From the NCBI RefSeq assembly GCF_028023555.1, contig NZ_JAQIOY010000003.1, positions 496,001-560,000 of the forward strand: DNA of 64,000 nucleotides. The letters run 5' to 3'. The notes under the pieces were generated by a model, which was given only the letters and a program-made list of their open reading frames with translations, ran no database searches and was not told where the DNA came from. Below are positions 41,615 through 50,312 of the stretch, piece after piece. Position 1 is the first letter of the stretch. The number at the start of each line of letters is the position of its first letter. The position numbers were made by a program, and so were the translations under genes. This DNA is from Thalassococcus_A lentus (GTDB taxonomy: Bacteria; Pseudomonadota; Alphaproteobacteria; Rhodobacterales; Rhodobacteraceae).

Positions 41615-41986
41615 TCAAGCGACGTCGGACAAAACACGCGCCAGTTCGAACAAACGGCGGCGCTGGTTTTCCGGAATTGCATAGTAAGAGCGGACGAGAT
41701 CCAGCGCTTCCTTGTCACCAAGGATGTCTGCCGGAACGTTGTCAGGCTTTTCTTCAGCCTCAACACCGTTTTCCAGCCCCTCGAAGAAAAAGCTGACCGG
41801 AACATCAAGCGCATCGGCGATATCCCAAAGGCGGGACGCACTGACGCGGTTGGCACCGGTCTCGTACTTCTGGATTTGCTGGAATTTGATACCCACTTTT
41901 TCAGCCAGCTGTTGCTGGGTCATACCGACCAGCCAGCGACGGTGGCGAACTCGCTTACCAACATGAACATCGACCGGATGTGCCAT
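41615..41986 (-). CDS. XRE-family helix-turn-helix regulator
   Basis: A cytoplasmic regulator of 123 residues. The HTH domain spans residues ~10-65 (GKRVRHRRWLVGMTQQQLAEKV, then FQQIQKYETGANRVSASRLW). The C-terminal half, with FFFEGL and LVRSYYAIPENQRRRLFEL, matches a class widespread in alphaproteobacteria, often near the chromosome core, with incompletely known targets. The start at 41986 begins MAHPVDVHVG. Divergent from the quinone reductase gene across about 290 bp of AT-rich DNA. Confidence 0.88.
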   Translation of the reverse strand: MAHPVDVHVGKRVRHRRWLVGMTQQQLAEKVGIKFQQIQKYETGANRVSASRLWDIADALDVPVSFFFEGLENGVEAEEKPDNVPADILGDKEALDLVRSYYAIPENQRRRLFELARVLSDVA

Positions 41987-42222
41987 TATTCGTTTCCTAT
42001 TTCTCGTTTCAACCGGACGGTCCAAAAAATGGCCCGGACTGAGGTTTCAGTCGACACCAGAATGCGCCGAAAGATTGAGTATGGCTACATCATAATTGTA
42101 TTCAAAATCAAGCATAACGGACAGTCGATCGTTGTGAAAAAAAATACCATTCTCCACAAAGTTGAATTACGCTGCACACTGTCGCGCTTTTGAAAACGGT
42201 CTTTCCGACACCGCCACATGTT

Positions 42223-42236
42223 TGACACAAGTGTCA
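42223..42236. promoter_or_regulatory. Candidate operator upstream of quinone reductase gene
   Basis: TGACAC-AA-GTGTCA, a 6-bp inverted repeat with a two-base centre, lies 38 bp before the start at 42274. The rest of 41987-42273 is AT-rich and shows no gene. Confidence 0.4.
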
Positions 42237-42273
42237 GCATCAGGCCAGATACCCAAACACTTCGGAGCCGAAC

Positions 42274-43239
42274 ATGCGCGCCTTTTTTCTCGAATCACAC
42301 GAACGACCACCATCGCTGCGCGACATTCCCGCACCAGAACCCGGATCAGGCGAAATTCGCGTCAGAATCGCGGCTTGCGGCCTCAATTTCGCTGATCTGC
42401 TGATGCTGAATGGCAGCTATCAGGACACACCTGCCCTGCCCTTTGTCATGGGTATGGAAGTGGCTGGCACAATCGACGCAGTCGGCGATGGCGTGTCCGG
42501 CTTCGCACCCGGAGATCGCGTCGCGGTCTTTGGCGGTCAGGGCGGGCTCGCCGAATTTGGCTGTTTCGAAGCGGCCCGTGCGGTCAAAATCCCTGATGCC
42601 ATGAGCTGGGAAGATGCCGCAGCCTTCCAGATCGCCTACGGCACCTCCCATCTCGCGCTGGATTATCGGGCGCGTCTGGGTGCTGGCGAAACCCTTTTGG
42701 TGCTCGGCGCTGCCGGCGGCGTCGGATTGACGGCGGTTGAAATCGGGAAACTCATGGGCGCCCGCGTTGTGGCCTGCGCACGTGGCGCGGATAAACTTGA
42801 CGTGGCGCGCCAGGCAGGGGCCGATCACTTGATCGACGCTGCCAGCCAGGACATTCGCGAAGAGATGAAAGCACTGGGCGGCGCCGATGTCGTCTACGAC
42901 CCGGTCGGGGGCGATCAGTTCAAAGCCGCTTTCCGCTCATGCCGGCCAGAGGCCCGCATTCTGACTATTGGCTTCGCCTCAGGCGAAGTGCCGCAAATCA
43001 AGGCCAATCATCTTCTGGTCAAGAACCTCTCCGTTCTCGGCCTCTACTGGGGCGGTTATCTGGCATTCAAACCTGCCGCCCTGACCGGATCGCTCCAAAC
43101 GCTTCTGGGCTGGTACGGCGAAGGCCGGCTCAAACCCCACGTCAGCCACGTTTTGCCGCTTGAGCAAACTGCCGAAGGCATGGAGTTGCTGCGCAGCCGC
43201 AAATCAACCGGCAAGGTTGTCATCCGGATCACAGACTGA
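42274..43239 (+). CDS. NADPH:quinone reductase-like oxidoreductase
   Basis: A zinc-free medium-chain dehydrogenase/reductase of 321 residues, quinone oxidoreductase branch. The NADPH motif LVLGAAGGVGLTAVEIGK is central; the N-terminus has CGLNFADLLMLNGSYQ in place of zinc-binding residues. It reduces quinones or electrophilic enones with NADPH; the physiological substrate is unknown. A palindromic site and an XRE regulator gene lie upstream. Confidence 0.9.
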   Translation: MRAFFLESHERPPSLRDIPAPEPGSGEIRVRIAACGLNFADLLMLNGSYQDTPALPFVMGMEVAGTIDAVGDGVSGFAPGDRVAVFGGQGGLAEFGCFEAARAVKIPDAMSWEDAAAFQIAYGTSHLALDYRARLGAGETLLVLGAAGGVGLTAVEIGKLMGARVVACARGADKLDVARQAGADHLIDAASQDIREEMKALGGADVVYDPVGGDQFKAAFRSCRPEARILTIGFASGEVPQIKANHLLVKNLSVLGLYWGGYLAFKPAALTGSLQTLLGWYGEGRLKPHVSHVLPLEQTAEGMELLRSRKSTGKVVIRITD

Positions 43240-43252
43240 CCGCGCCCGGACA

Positions 43253-43320
43253 AATGACGGGATGGTGGGCGGGGCGACGTGGCCAGCGGCCACAAGCGGC
43301 GTCTCCATCCCGCCCATTCC
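43253..43320. repeat. Structured hairpin repeat (copy B)
   Basis: An imperfect long hairpin: the left arm contains GACGGGATGGTGGG, the right arm returns with CCATCCCGCCCATT, and the inner stem is GTGGCC-AGC-GGCCAC. It lies exactly between two convergent stop codons. It shares the GGTGGG(T/C)GGGGCGA core and AGC centre with 9203-9263. Confidence 0.6.
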
Positions 43321-43321
43321 A

Positions 43322-44311
43322 CTAACCTGCGCGCTCAGCCGCCCAAACCATATCGATCATCGCCTGCGTGCCGCGTGAAAATTCCAGTGGACAGGGATAG
43401 TCAGAGCCCATCAGCACTGACCTGTTGAAGGCTGAAACCTGCTCGACGTAGTGATTGACCGCCGGGAAGCGGATTGTACTGACCTCAGGCTCGCCCGAGG
43501 CCGTCTTGCGGTGCAACTCGATCTCGGCCTGCCCGTAGACCTGTGGGTTAAACGGAGCTGTCAGGCGCATGACGCCATCTTTACCATGAAACGTCATGTC
43601 CTGCCATTGTGCCATCCGCATCGACACCACGCCGGTATAATGGAACGACGGGAAATCGGCGGTGATGTGCGACCAGACATCAACCCCGTTCTCACGGTTG
43701 ATCCGCGCCGACAAAATGCGCTCTGGCTCTTCGCCCGTCACGAACCGCGCGGCGCCGTAGATATAGACACCGATATCGGGGATTGCGCCGCCGCCCGTGT
43801 CCGGCTTGTTCCGAATGTTCCCCACGTCGGCCCGGTTGTCATAGGAAAAGGCCCCGGAGACACGGATCAGGCGTCCGATCACACCGTCTTCGAAAAGCGC
43901 CTTGGCCTTTTGCCACTGCGGGTGATGAACAATCATATAGGCCTCTGCGGCCAGCAGTCCGGTCCGGTTCCGCGCCTCGATAACCGCATCGAATTCATCG
44001 GCTTTCATTGCCAGCGGTTTTTCCACCAGAACATGTTTGCCCGCATCCAGCGCTTTCAGAGCCCATTCCACATGAAGATGGTTGGGCAGCGGGATATAGA
44101 CCGCGTCGATCTCGGGATCTGCCAACAAAGCCTCATAGCTGTCAAAGACCTGCAAGCCCGGTGCGAGCGCTGCAAACGGCGCAGCCTTTTCGGCCGAACT
44201 GGTTGCCAGACCCGCCAGCCGCCCGCGCTTCGCCAGATGAATGGCTGGTCCCATATGCTCGCGCGCAAAGTTCGCGGCCCCAAGAATGCCCCAACGTACA
44301 TGATCGGTCAT
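43322..44311 (-). CDS. Gfo/Idh/MocA family oxidoreductase
   Basis: An NAD(P)-dependent dehydrogenase of 329 residues. The Rossmann motif WGILGAANFARE opens the protein; the catalytic EKPLAM motif follows near residue 97, with YIPLPNHLH before it. The C-terminal alpha/beta sheet domain is complete. Members oxidise or reduce sugars and cyclitols; the substrate is not predictable. Convergent with the quinone reductase gene. Confidence 0.9.
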   Translation of the reverse strand: MTDHVRWGILGAANFAREHMGPAIHLAKRGRLAGLATSSAEKAAPFAALAPGLQVFDSYEALLADPEIDAVYIPLPNHLHVEWALKALDAGKHVLVEKPLAMKADEFDAVIEARNRTGLLAAEAYMIVHHPQWQKAKALFEDGVIGRLIRVSGAFSYDNRADVGNIRNKPDTGGGAIPDIGVYIYGAARFVTGEEPERILSARINRENGVDVWSHITADFPSFHYTGVVSMRMAQWQDMTFHGKDGVMRLTAPFNPQVYGQAEIELHRKTASGEPEVSTIRFPAVNHYVEQVSAFNRSVLMGSDYPCPLEFSRGTQAMIDMVWAAERAG

Positions 44312-44678
44312 GATATCCCTCCCTCATTTGCGCTGACTTTAGGCAATGTTGGGGTGGAGAGGCAAAGACATCCAGAGGAAACCTATTTGGAACCCCAAAA
44401 ATACCGCCGAGAACACCAAGCTCCTCACACTCTCATATGTCTGCTGTGCGGGAAGAAGCTGACGTTGAAGCAAATTTAACCAATGGCCGCTTTTTCAGGT
44501 TGCTGATGAAGCGGAAAGAAGCATGGGCGGGAAGCGGTCATTCGCTGCGGGCGCGAGCTATTCACGTCGGAAAGGCGGAAGCCGACATTCAATTTTCCCT
44601 GAACTGAGGTAAACCTCTGCACTGCCCCAAGTCGGCTCGGAGCCCATTCTGCCAGTTACGACTTTTAGCCGGCCCGAA
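44312..44678. other. 367-bp gene-free region
   Basis: I see no gene. The DNA is AT-richer than average. Around 44540-44660, short blocks (GCGGAAGCCGACATTCA, AAGTCGGCTCGGAGCCC) are reminiscent of degenerate intergenic repeats common in roseobacters. A related-looking patch lies at 46030-46160. The relation between the two is weak by eye. Confidence 0.4.
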
Positions 44679-45197
44679 TTACTTCGGCTCAGGCCGTCTA
44701 ATTGTTTCCCCCAAGGGCCTCGCTTTACTGCGCCAAATACTGAGCGCGAACAGAACCACACCCGCAATCATGAATGGGAGATTGATCATACTGCCAGGCG
44801 CAGTGCCTGCGGTTTCGATTGTCTTGTTCGCGCCTACCCAAAGTCGCATCGCGTATTCAAGCGTGAACAGCACGTAGAGGAATGGGATCAGCGCTCTGTA
44901 CCGGATTGCTGCAAGAAGATAAATCAGGCCGATGATCAGCTGAGACAACCCCCACAGCCCGAAGATTCCAACCACCGTTTCAGCGGCGTTGCTCGAATAT
45001 GTATCGAGTGGAATGGAGGCAATGCTTTGCGCGCCTCCATCATGTGCAAACAGATGATGTTGGCTGCGCCAAAGGGTCAGGGCCGTCAGCGCATAAAAAA
45101 CATAAAGTGCGATCTTGTGACCGGGAAACTGGTTGTCCAGTGACGTTGGAAAAACACGCTGCAACAATGTAAAACACTCCTTTTCGTATGCCCACAA
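44679..45197 (-). CDS. Hypothetical four-helix membrane protein
   Basis: A 172-residue protein with four hydrophobic helices at about 28-43, 72-96, 100-120 and 138-157 and a basic C-terminus. I do not recognise the family. It is divergent from a TetR regulator gene with about 115 bp between them, the usual arrangement for a regulator and its target, so TetR control is plausible. Base composition is lower in GC than neighbouring core genes. Confidence 0.72.
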   Translation of the reverse strand: MWAYEKECFTLLQRVFPTSLDNQFPGHKIALYVFYALTALTLWRSQHHLFAHDGGAQSIASIPLDTYSSNAAETVVGIFGLWGLSQLIIGLIYLLAAIRYRALIPFLYVLFTLEYAMRLWVGANKTIETAGTAPGSMINLPFMIAGVVLFALSIWRSKARPLGETIRRPEPK

Positions 45198-45313
45198 AGT
45201 GCGGGACGGCTCTCGTGGGTTACGTCCAAGAGTGAAGTACTTGCTATTGGATTGCTACTCGCCTTTCGTTAGGGATGAATTAAACTACAACAGACGCGCA
45301 ATGTTTTGAAATC

Positions 45314-45931
45314 ATGCGAAGAACACCAAGTCAGAAACGTTCAGAAAGCACGGTCGATGACATTTCCGAGGCCGCTATTCAGCTTTTGGATACAGCCGGA
45401 GTCGCAAAATTCACCACGAACCATGTTGCCGAACGCGCCGGGGTTTCGATTGGATCACTGTATCGGTATTTCCCGGACAAAGGTGCCATTCTGCGGCATA
45501 TCGTTCGTCGTGAAATCAAGAAAATGCGCACCCGGGCGCTGGCAATAATTGCCGGTTCCCAAGCTTCAGATGCCAAAACGCTGATAGATGAAATCGTTGT
45601 TCACTCGGTGCAAAATTTTGGCGGCCGTGATGCCGTCGTTTTTCAGATAAGGTCCCTGATCGAAGACGATAATGCGCTCCTACAGGAAATCCGCGACGCC
45701 CAGATTGAGGTTGTCCAAAACCTGCATGAAAAGATGATGGATATCGCCGAAAAGCGTCGCAGCTCCATGTCAAAAGCAGCCCTTGCCGCAGCCGTTGATG
45801 CATTCACAACGGCCGTCCAGACCCTTGCCAAACACAGTTCAGACAAGTCGGTTGATCCCGAGACAAGGAAGCGGCTGATTTTTTCGCTTCTGACTGCATT
45901 GTCTGAAGAAGAGCCAAAATCGCAATATTGA
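45314..45931 (+). CDS. TetR-family transcriptional regulator
   Basis: A 205-residue repressor-type regulator. The N-terminal HTH (residues ~14-60) shows ISEAAIQLLDTAGVAKFTTN, then VAERAGVSIGSLYRYFPDK, the family signature. The C-terminal ligand domain is all-helical and unassigned. About 50% GC in the coding region, below the window average. Probably controls the divergent membrane-protein gene at 44679-45197. Confidence 0.9.
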   Translation: MRRTPSQKRSESTVDDISEAAIQLLDTAGVAKFTTNHVAERAGVSIGSLYRYFPDKGAILRHIVRREIKKMRTRALAIIAGSQASDAKTLIDEIVVHSVQNFGGRDAVVFQIRSLIEDDNALLQEIRDAQIEVVQNLHEKMMDIAEKRRSSMSKAALAAAVDAFTTAVQTLAKHSSDKSVDPETRKRLIFSLLTALSEEEPKSQY

Positions 45932-46201
45932 GCAATCCCATCAAGCAATTGGCTCAATCCAACTTCAAACGGCAGAAAAGTACCGCAAAGCGTGAATTCG
46001 AGTGGTCTCAGGTTTTGCACTCGCGGCGAATGTCGGCAATGCGGGCAGCGACTGCAGTATCGTGAACTACCGGCCAAGGTCGGCTTCGGGCCGTCCTTAC
46101 AAATCCCAATGTCAGCAATCCGCACTTCGCAGCCATCCGTGCAAGATGCGGCATTGGTAGCTATGGGCTCCAACCCGAAAGGACGACAATCCATCCCCAT
46201 A
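45932..46201. other. Gene-free region between TetR gene and rpoH
   Basis: No convincing gene. An open frame on the minus strand here shows no recognisable protein pattern. Blocks such as AATGTCGGCAATGCGGGC and AAGGTCGGCTTCGGGCC look like decayed intergenic repeats of the type seen at 44540-44660. Confidence 0.4.
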
Positions 46202-46235
46202 CGGAAAAGGCCCCTCCGCCAAAGCGAAGAGGCCT
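46202..46235 (-). terminator. rpoH intrinsic terminator
   Basis: Read on the minus strand, a 12-bp stem (AGGCCTCTTCGC with GCGGAGGGGCCT, two G-T pairs) and a TTTG loop are followed by TTTT. It lies 25 bp after the rpoH stop. Confidence 0.85.
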
Positions 46236-46259
46236 ATACTGATCGTCGCAGATTTGTGG

Positions 46260-47156
46260 TTACGCCGTTGCCAGCATCCCCTGCTCTTTCGCAAGCTCAC
46301 GCATGCGCTTTTGCAGCTTTTCAAAGGCGCGCACTTCGATCTGGCGAATCCGCTCGCGGCTGACGTCATAAACCGAAGACAGATCTTCCAATGTAACCGG
46401 CTGATCGGACAAACGGCGCTGGGTGAGAATATCCTTTTCACGATCGTTCAGCACATCCATGGACTGTGCCAGCATAGCGCGGCGCGCTTCCAGCTCGTCC
46501 TTTTCGGCGTAGTCTTCAGCCTGGTTGGCATCTTCGTCTTCCAGCCAGTCCTGCCACTGCATCGTGCCTTCGCCGTCGCTTCCGACCTGAGCATTGAGCG
46601 ACGCGTCACCGCCCGACATCCGCCGGTTCATAGAGATCACTTCGGCCTCATTGACGCCAAGGTCATGCGCAATCCGCGCGACATGTTCCGGTCGCAGGTC
46701 ACCCTCTTCCAGCGCGCCGATGCGGTTCTTGGCCTTGCGCAGGTTGAAGAACAGCTTCTTTTGCGCCGAAGTTGTACCCAGCTTGACCAGCGACCAGGAC
46801 CGCAGGATGTACTCCTGGATCGAGGCACGGATCCACCACATGGCATAGGTCGCCAGACGGAAACCTTTTTCGGGATCAAAGCGCTTGACCGCCTGCATCA
46901 AGCCTACGTTGGCTTCCGAGATCACTTCAGCCTGCGGCAGGCCATAGCCGCGATAGCCCATGGCAATCTTGGCCGCGAGACGCAGGTGCGACGTCACCAT
47001 CTGGTGCGCGGCTTCAGTGTCTTCGTTTTCCACCCACCGCTTGGCGAGCATATATTCCTCTTCCGGCTCAAGCAGCGGAAACTTGCGGATTTCCTGCAAG
47101 TAACGGTTCAGACCGGCTTCCGGCGACGGGGCCGGCAGATTTGCATAACTGGACAT
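46260..47156 (-). CDS. rpoH: RNA polymerase heat-shock sigma factor RpoH
   Basis: A sigma-32-type factor of 298 residues directing RNA polymerase to heat-shock and stress promoters. Region 2 is clear (LRLAAKIAMGYRGYGLPQAEV, then GFRLATYAMWWIRASIQEYI), with QKKLFFNLRKAKNRI after it. Region 4 ends with VSRERIRQIEVRAFEKLQKRM. The start at 47156 follows AAGGAGGGAG; an in-frame start 15 codons upstream lacks support. Roseobacters often carry more than one RpoH; only this one is in the window. Confidence 0.95.
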   Translation of the reverse strand: MSSYANLPAPSPEAGLNRYLQEIRKFPLLEPEEEYMLAKRWVENEDTEAAHQMVTSHLRLAAKIAMGYRGYGLPQAEVISEANVGLMQAVKRFDPEKGFRLATYAMWWIRASIQEYILRSWSLVKLGTTSAQKKLFFNLRKAKNRIGALEEGDLRPEHVARIAHDLGVNEAEVISMNRRMSGGDASLNAQVGSDGEGTMQWQDWLEDEDANQAEDYAEKDELEARRAMLAQSMDVLNDREKDILTQRRLSDQPVTLEDLSSVYDVSRERIRQIEVRAFEKLQKRMRELAKEQGMLATA

Positions 47157-47362
47157 GGCACTCTCCCTCCTTGGGACCCGCGATGTTACGCGGCTTAACA
47201 TTCATTTAGGAAGCCTGTGGCGCAGTTTCAAGCGTTTTGGCTCTCAAAGGTTGATACGTAGTTAAGAAAGTTTTCCGTCGGTGTAAGGGTTGGTTACGTG
47301 CGCTCACGCGCATGTGCAGTGCGTTACAACGACAAATGCACTTGGGCGGGCCACAAACGTGA

Positions 47363-47410
47363 CCTTCTTCTTTGTCCAAATACTCCGGGGGTTTGGGGGC
47401 TGGCCCCCAA
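47363..47410. repeat. Dispersed AT-tract plus GC-hairpin repeat
   Basis: CTTCTTCTTTGTCCAAATAC is followed by a GC part ending in the perfect hairpin TTGGGGGC-TG-GCCCCCAA (47393-47410). Same design as 33561-33608. It sits 28 bp beyond the stop of the TfoX-like gene and could also terminate transcription. Confidence 0.65.
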
Positions 47411-47438
47411 TCGATCAACAAAGTCCGCTCAAGCGGCG

Positions 47439-47762
47439 TTACAAATACGCAAGGGCTTCACGCGCCAGCGCAACCGCTTCTTCGGGATCATCTCGCGCAC
47501 TGTCGGGCAAGGTCCAGTAAGGCATGGCCGTGGTCGTGCCGTTCTTGCGGGTATAGCTGAACCGTGTGCAGCCCATCGCCTCCAGACGTTCGGCAAATGC
47601 GCCCGCACCTTTGATCATCAGGCCAAAGTCGCTGTGAATGATCGCAAAGATCGTTCCATCCTGATAGAGGCACAGCCCGCCCATCATCTTTCGCGTGGTA
47701 ATGCCGCCAAGATCGGAAAAGAGATCCACCGCAAAGGCGATCTCTTCGTCCGATACTGCCAT
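47439..47762 (-). CDS. TfoX/Sxy N-terminal domain protein
   Basis: A small protein of 107 residues matching the TfoX N-terminal domain: LFSDLGGITTRKMMGGLCLYQDG and FGLMIKGAGAFAERLEAMG. In gammaproteobacteria TfoX regulates competence; single-domain alphaproteobacterial forms have no established role. It lies one base beyond the Fe-S assembly gene upstream, so they are probably one operon. Confidence 0.88.
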   Translation of the reverse strand: MAVSDEEIAFAVDLFSDLGGITTRKMMGGLCLYQDGTIFAIIHSDFGLMIKGAGAFAERLEAMGCTRFSYTRKNGTTTAMPYWTLPDSARDDPEEAVALAREALAYL

Positions 47763-47763
47763 G

Positions 47764-48144
47764 TCAGGCTTTGCCCTGCTCGGCCGTCAGTTCCTCGACG
47801 TCCTTGAACTTGATCGACTCGCCGCAGCCGCAGGCATCCGCGACGTTGGGATTGCGGAATTTGAAGCCCGACTCCAAAAGAGAAGTTTCGTAGTCGATCT
47901 CGGTTCCGAACAGAAACATCTGTGCCATGGGCGCGATCAATACACGCGCGCCATCCTGCTCAACCACTTCATCATTGGGATCGGCGTCATCCACGTAGTC
48001 CATGGTATATTCCATGCCCGCGCAGCCACCCTTCTTGATGCCGATGCGCAGGCCGTGACGGCCGTCGCGGTCCATCAACTTGCTGATCTGCTTAATCGCA
48101 GCCGGGGTCATGCTGACCGCTTGTTTGCCAGGAATACCGAACAT
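47764..48144 (-). CDS. HesB/IscA-type iron-sulfur assembly protein
   Basis: An A-type Fe-S carrier of 126 residues. The three ligand cysteines are Cys41 (GGCAGMEY) and Cys104/Cys106 (ACGCGES). It passes clusters to apoproteins in the cytoplasm, as SufA/ErpA/IscA do; which of these it corresponds to is not certain. Upstream on the same strand is a SufT-like gene, consistent with a SUF-linked assembly operon, although sufBCDS are not in the window. Confidence 0.93.
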   Translation of the reverse strand: MFGIPGKQAVSMTPAAIKQISKLMDRDGRHGLRIGIKKGGCAGMEYTMDYVDDADPNDEVVEQDGARVLIAPMAQMFLFGTEIDYETSLLESGFKFRNPNVADACGCGESIKFKDVEELTAEQGKA

Positions 48145-48200
48145 GACGTTTCTCCTTCCCGTTCAATCTAGGCATGGCTGTCCAACCGGACAAGCGCTGC

Positions 48201-48563
48201 TTACATAAAGCCCAGCTCGAGCCGCGCCTCGTCGGACATCATGTCCATTCCCCAAGGCGGATCCCAGGTAATTTCGACATCCACCTGCTTGATCCCCGGC
48301 AACGGCTCCACCGCTTCGGCCAGCCAGCCCGGCATCTCACCGGCCACAGGACAGCCCGGCGCAGTCAGCGTCATGATGATCCGCACCTCGTTTTCGGCAC
48401 CGATCTCGATGGTGTAGACAAGGCCCAGATCATAGATATTCACTGGAATTTCAGGGTCATAGACCGTGCGACAGGCCTCAACAACCTGATCGTAAAGCGG
48501 ATGATCCGTGCTGGATGGCGCAATCAGGGGCGCACCTTCAAGCGGGGGGCTCGCGTCGTTCAT
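48201..48563 (-). CDS. SufT-like MIP18/DUF59 protein
   Basis: A 120-residue MIP18-family protein involved in Fe-S cluster maturation. Conserved VVEACRTVYDPEIPVNIYDLGLVY and TLTAPGCPVAGEMPG, the latter with the family cysteine, are intact, as is VDVEITWDPPW. Length fits SufT without extra domains. The start at 48563 is where homology begins. Probably cotranscribed with the A-type carrier gene 56 bp downstream. Confidence 0.9.
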   Translation of the reverse strand: MNDASPPLEGAPLIAPSSTDHPLYDQVVEACRTVYDPEIPVNIYDLGLVYTIEIGAENEVRIIMTLTAPGCPVAGEMPGWLAEAVEPLPGIKQVDVEITWDPPWGMDMMSDEARLELGFM

Positions 48564-48654
48564 GACCTGTCCTTCATGTATTCTTGAGAAAAGATATAGG
48601 AAAAGACCCGCCCGGGGTAAAGGGCGCGCGCCGAGCAATCGACAACAGGGCGTG

Positions 48655-49680
48655 CTATTGACGCAGGGCCTCTATCAGATCGGCCATATCTTGTGGCAAA
48701 GCAGCCTCAAAGAGCATGTGCTCATCGCTGACCGGATGCACAAACCCCAGCTCTGCCGCATGCAGGGCCTGCCGATCAAAGCCCTGCACTGCCGCCAAAG
48801 CGCCAGCGCTCAATGCGCTTGGGGCAATTTTTCGGCGCCCGCCATAGACCGGATCACCCAAAAGCCCGTGGCCCGCATGTGCCATATGCACCCTGATCTG
48901 GTGGGTCCGCCCTGTCTCCAGACGGCATTGCACCAAAGCACAGGCCGCAGGGGAGCCGAAACGCTCCAGCACTCTTGCGTGGGTGACGGCATGACGGCCC
49001 TGCCCGCCGAACAACACGGCCTGCCTTTGGCGATCAGTCTTGTGGCGTGCCAGCCCGCTGGTGATCGTAATCCCGCCCCCCTGCGCTTTGGACACGCCTT
49101 TTGTGCCCATCAGGCGTGGATCTGCCACGTCGGGCACACCGTGAACCACGGCCAGATATGACCGCCGGGCAGTATGTTTTTCAAATTGAGCCGCCAACCC
49201 GTGATGCGCCCGATCCGATTTGGCGACCACCAGCAGCCCGGAGGTATCCTTGTCGATCCGGTGCACGATGCCGGGGCGCTTTTCGCCGCCAACCCCAGAC
49301 AAGGCCCCGTCAAAGTGATGCAGCAGCGCATTCACCAGCGTCCCGTCTGGTGAACCCGGGGCAGGATGCACCACCATTCCGGCCGGTTTGTTAACCACAA
49401 GCACATCGTCGTCTTCATGCACGATGTCCAATGGGATGTCCTGTGCCACGACATCGTAGTTCTGCGCTGCTGGCACCACGATCTGAACCAACATGCCTTC
49501 TGCAACCTTGGCTTTCGGGTCCGAAGCGACCTTGCCATCGATTTGCACAGCACCGCTTTCGATCAGTCTTGCGAGGCGTGTTCGGGACAGTGCCGCCGCT
49601 TCCGGAACATCGCGCGCCAGCGCCTTGTCCAGCCGTGCGGGTGGGTTCGCTGCGATTTCAAAGGTCAAAGGGTCGGACAT
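48655..49680 (-). CDS. RluA-family rRNA pseudouridine synthase (RluD-like)
   Basis: A pseudouridine synthase of 341 residues. An N-terminal S4-type RNA-binding region (RLDKALARDVPEAAALSRTRLARLI) precedes the catalytic core. The catalytic Asp143 is in HRIDKDTSGLLVVAK, with RRSYLAVVHG and ETGRTHQIRVHMAH following. By layout it resembles RluD, which modifies helix 69 of 23S rRNA. The start at 49680 has an AGGAG site. Confidence 0.9.
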   Translation of the reverse strand: MSDPLTFEIAANPPARLDKALARDVPEAAALSRTRLARLIESGAVQIDGKVASDPKAKVAEGMLVQIVVPAAQNYDVVAQDIPLDIVHEDDDVLVVNKPAGMVVHPAPGSPDGTLVNALLHHFDGALSGVGGEKRPGIVHRIDKDTSGLLVVAKSDRAHHGLAAQFEKHTARRSYLAVVHGVPDVADPRLMGTKGVSKAQGGGITITSGLARHKTDRQRQAVLFGGQGRHAVTHARVLERFGSPAACALVQCRLETGRTHQIRVHMAHAGHGLLGDPVYGGRRKIAPSALSAGALAAVQGFDRQALHAAELGFVHPVSDEHMLFEAALPQDMADLIEALRQ

Positions 49681-49752
49681 ACAGGCTCCTGCGGCCATAA
49701 AGGCCTTGATGCGCGCGCTATACCAATCCGGCAGCGGCGCGACCAGTACCGA

Positions 49753-50232
49753 CTACAGATCGATTTCCCATGTCTGCTCGACCAGAGACACGCCAAAACT
49801 GTGAACCGGTTCAGACCGGGTGATCCGCCACCCCATCGCCTGATACAACGCGCAGGCAGCTTTATGGCTTTCGTGGGTCCAAAGCTGCGCCCTGTCATAG
49901 CCCGCCTGACGTGCAAAGCGCATCCAGGCGTCCAGCATCATACGTCCGGCCCCTTGGCCGCGCGCTTCGGGCACCAGAAGAAACAAGCGCAGTTTGGCGG
50001 TCTTCTCATCCAGACGAACGCAAAAGACACTGCCCAGCCTCTGGTCATCGGAACAGGCGATAAACGCCCGCTCGCATTCGGGATCATGGGACTGTTCAAA
50101 ATCGGCCAGTATGTCGGCGACCAAGGGCGCAAAGCTCTCATCAAAGCCTTCGTCACGCATGTAAAGCTGGCGGTGTTGCTCGACCAGCCACTCAGCATCG
50201 CCCGGCTGCATATGGCGCAATTCAAACGGCAT
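49753..50232 (-). CDS. GNAT-family N-acetyltransferase
   Basis: A 159-residue acetyltransferase-fold protein. The acetyl-CoA motif is LFLLVPEARGQGAGRMML, followed by the AQLWTHESHKAACALYQAMGW block. It resembles the single-domain relative of MarR-fused GNATs. The substrate is unknown. The start at 50232 (MPFELRHMQPGD) is the first conserved position. Confidence 0.87.
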   Translation of the reverse strand: MPFELRHMQPGDAEWLVEQHRQLYMRDEGFDESFAPLVADILADFEQSHDPECERAFIACSDDQRLGSVFCVRLDEKTAKLRLFLLVPEARGQGAGRMMLDAWMRFARQAGYDRAQLWTHESHKAACALYQAMGWRITRSEPVHSFGVSLVEQTWEIDL

Positions 50233-50312
50233 GACCCCATGGATACGTCCCCACGCTTGCAAATCAAGCCCTGCAGCGCTAGGGCACACCCAGCCAGCTT
50301 GCGGAGGCCATC

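Noticed and set aside
45643..46200. A 185-codon minus-strand frame overlapping the TetR gene
   Set aside because: TetR signature motifs on the plus strand are unambiguous; the rest lies in decayed intergenic DNA.
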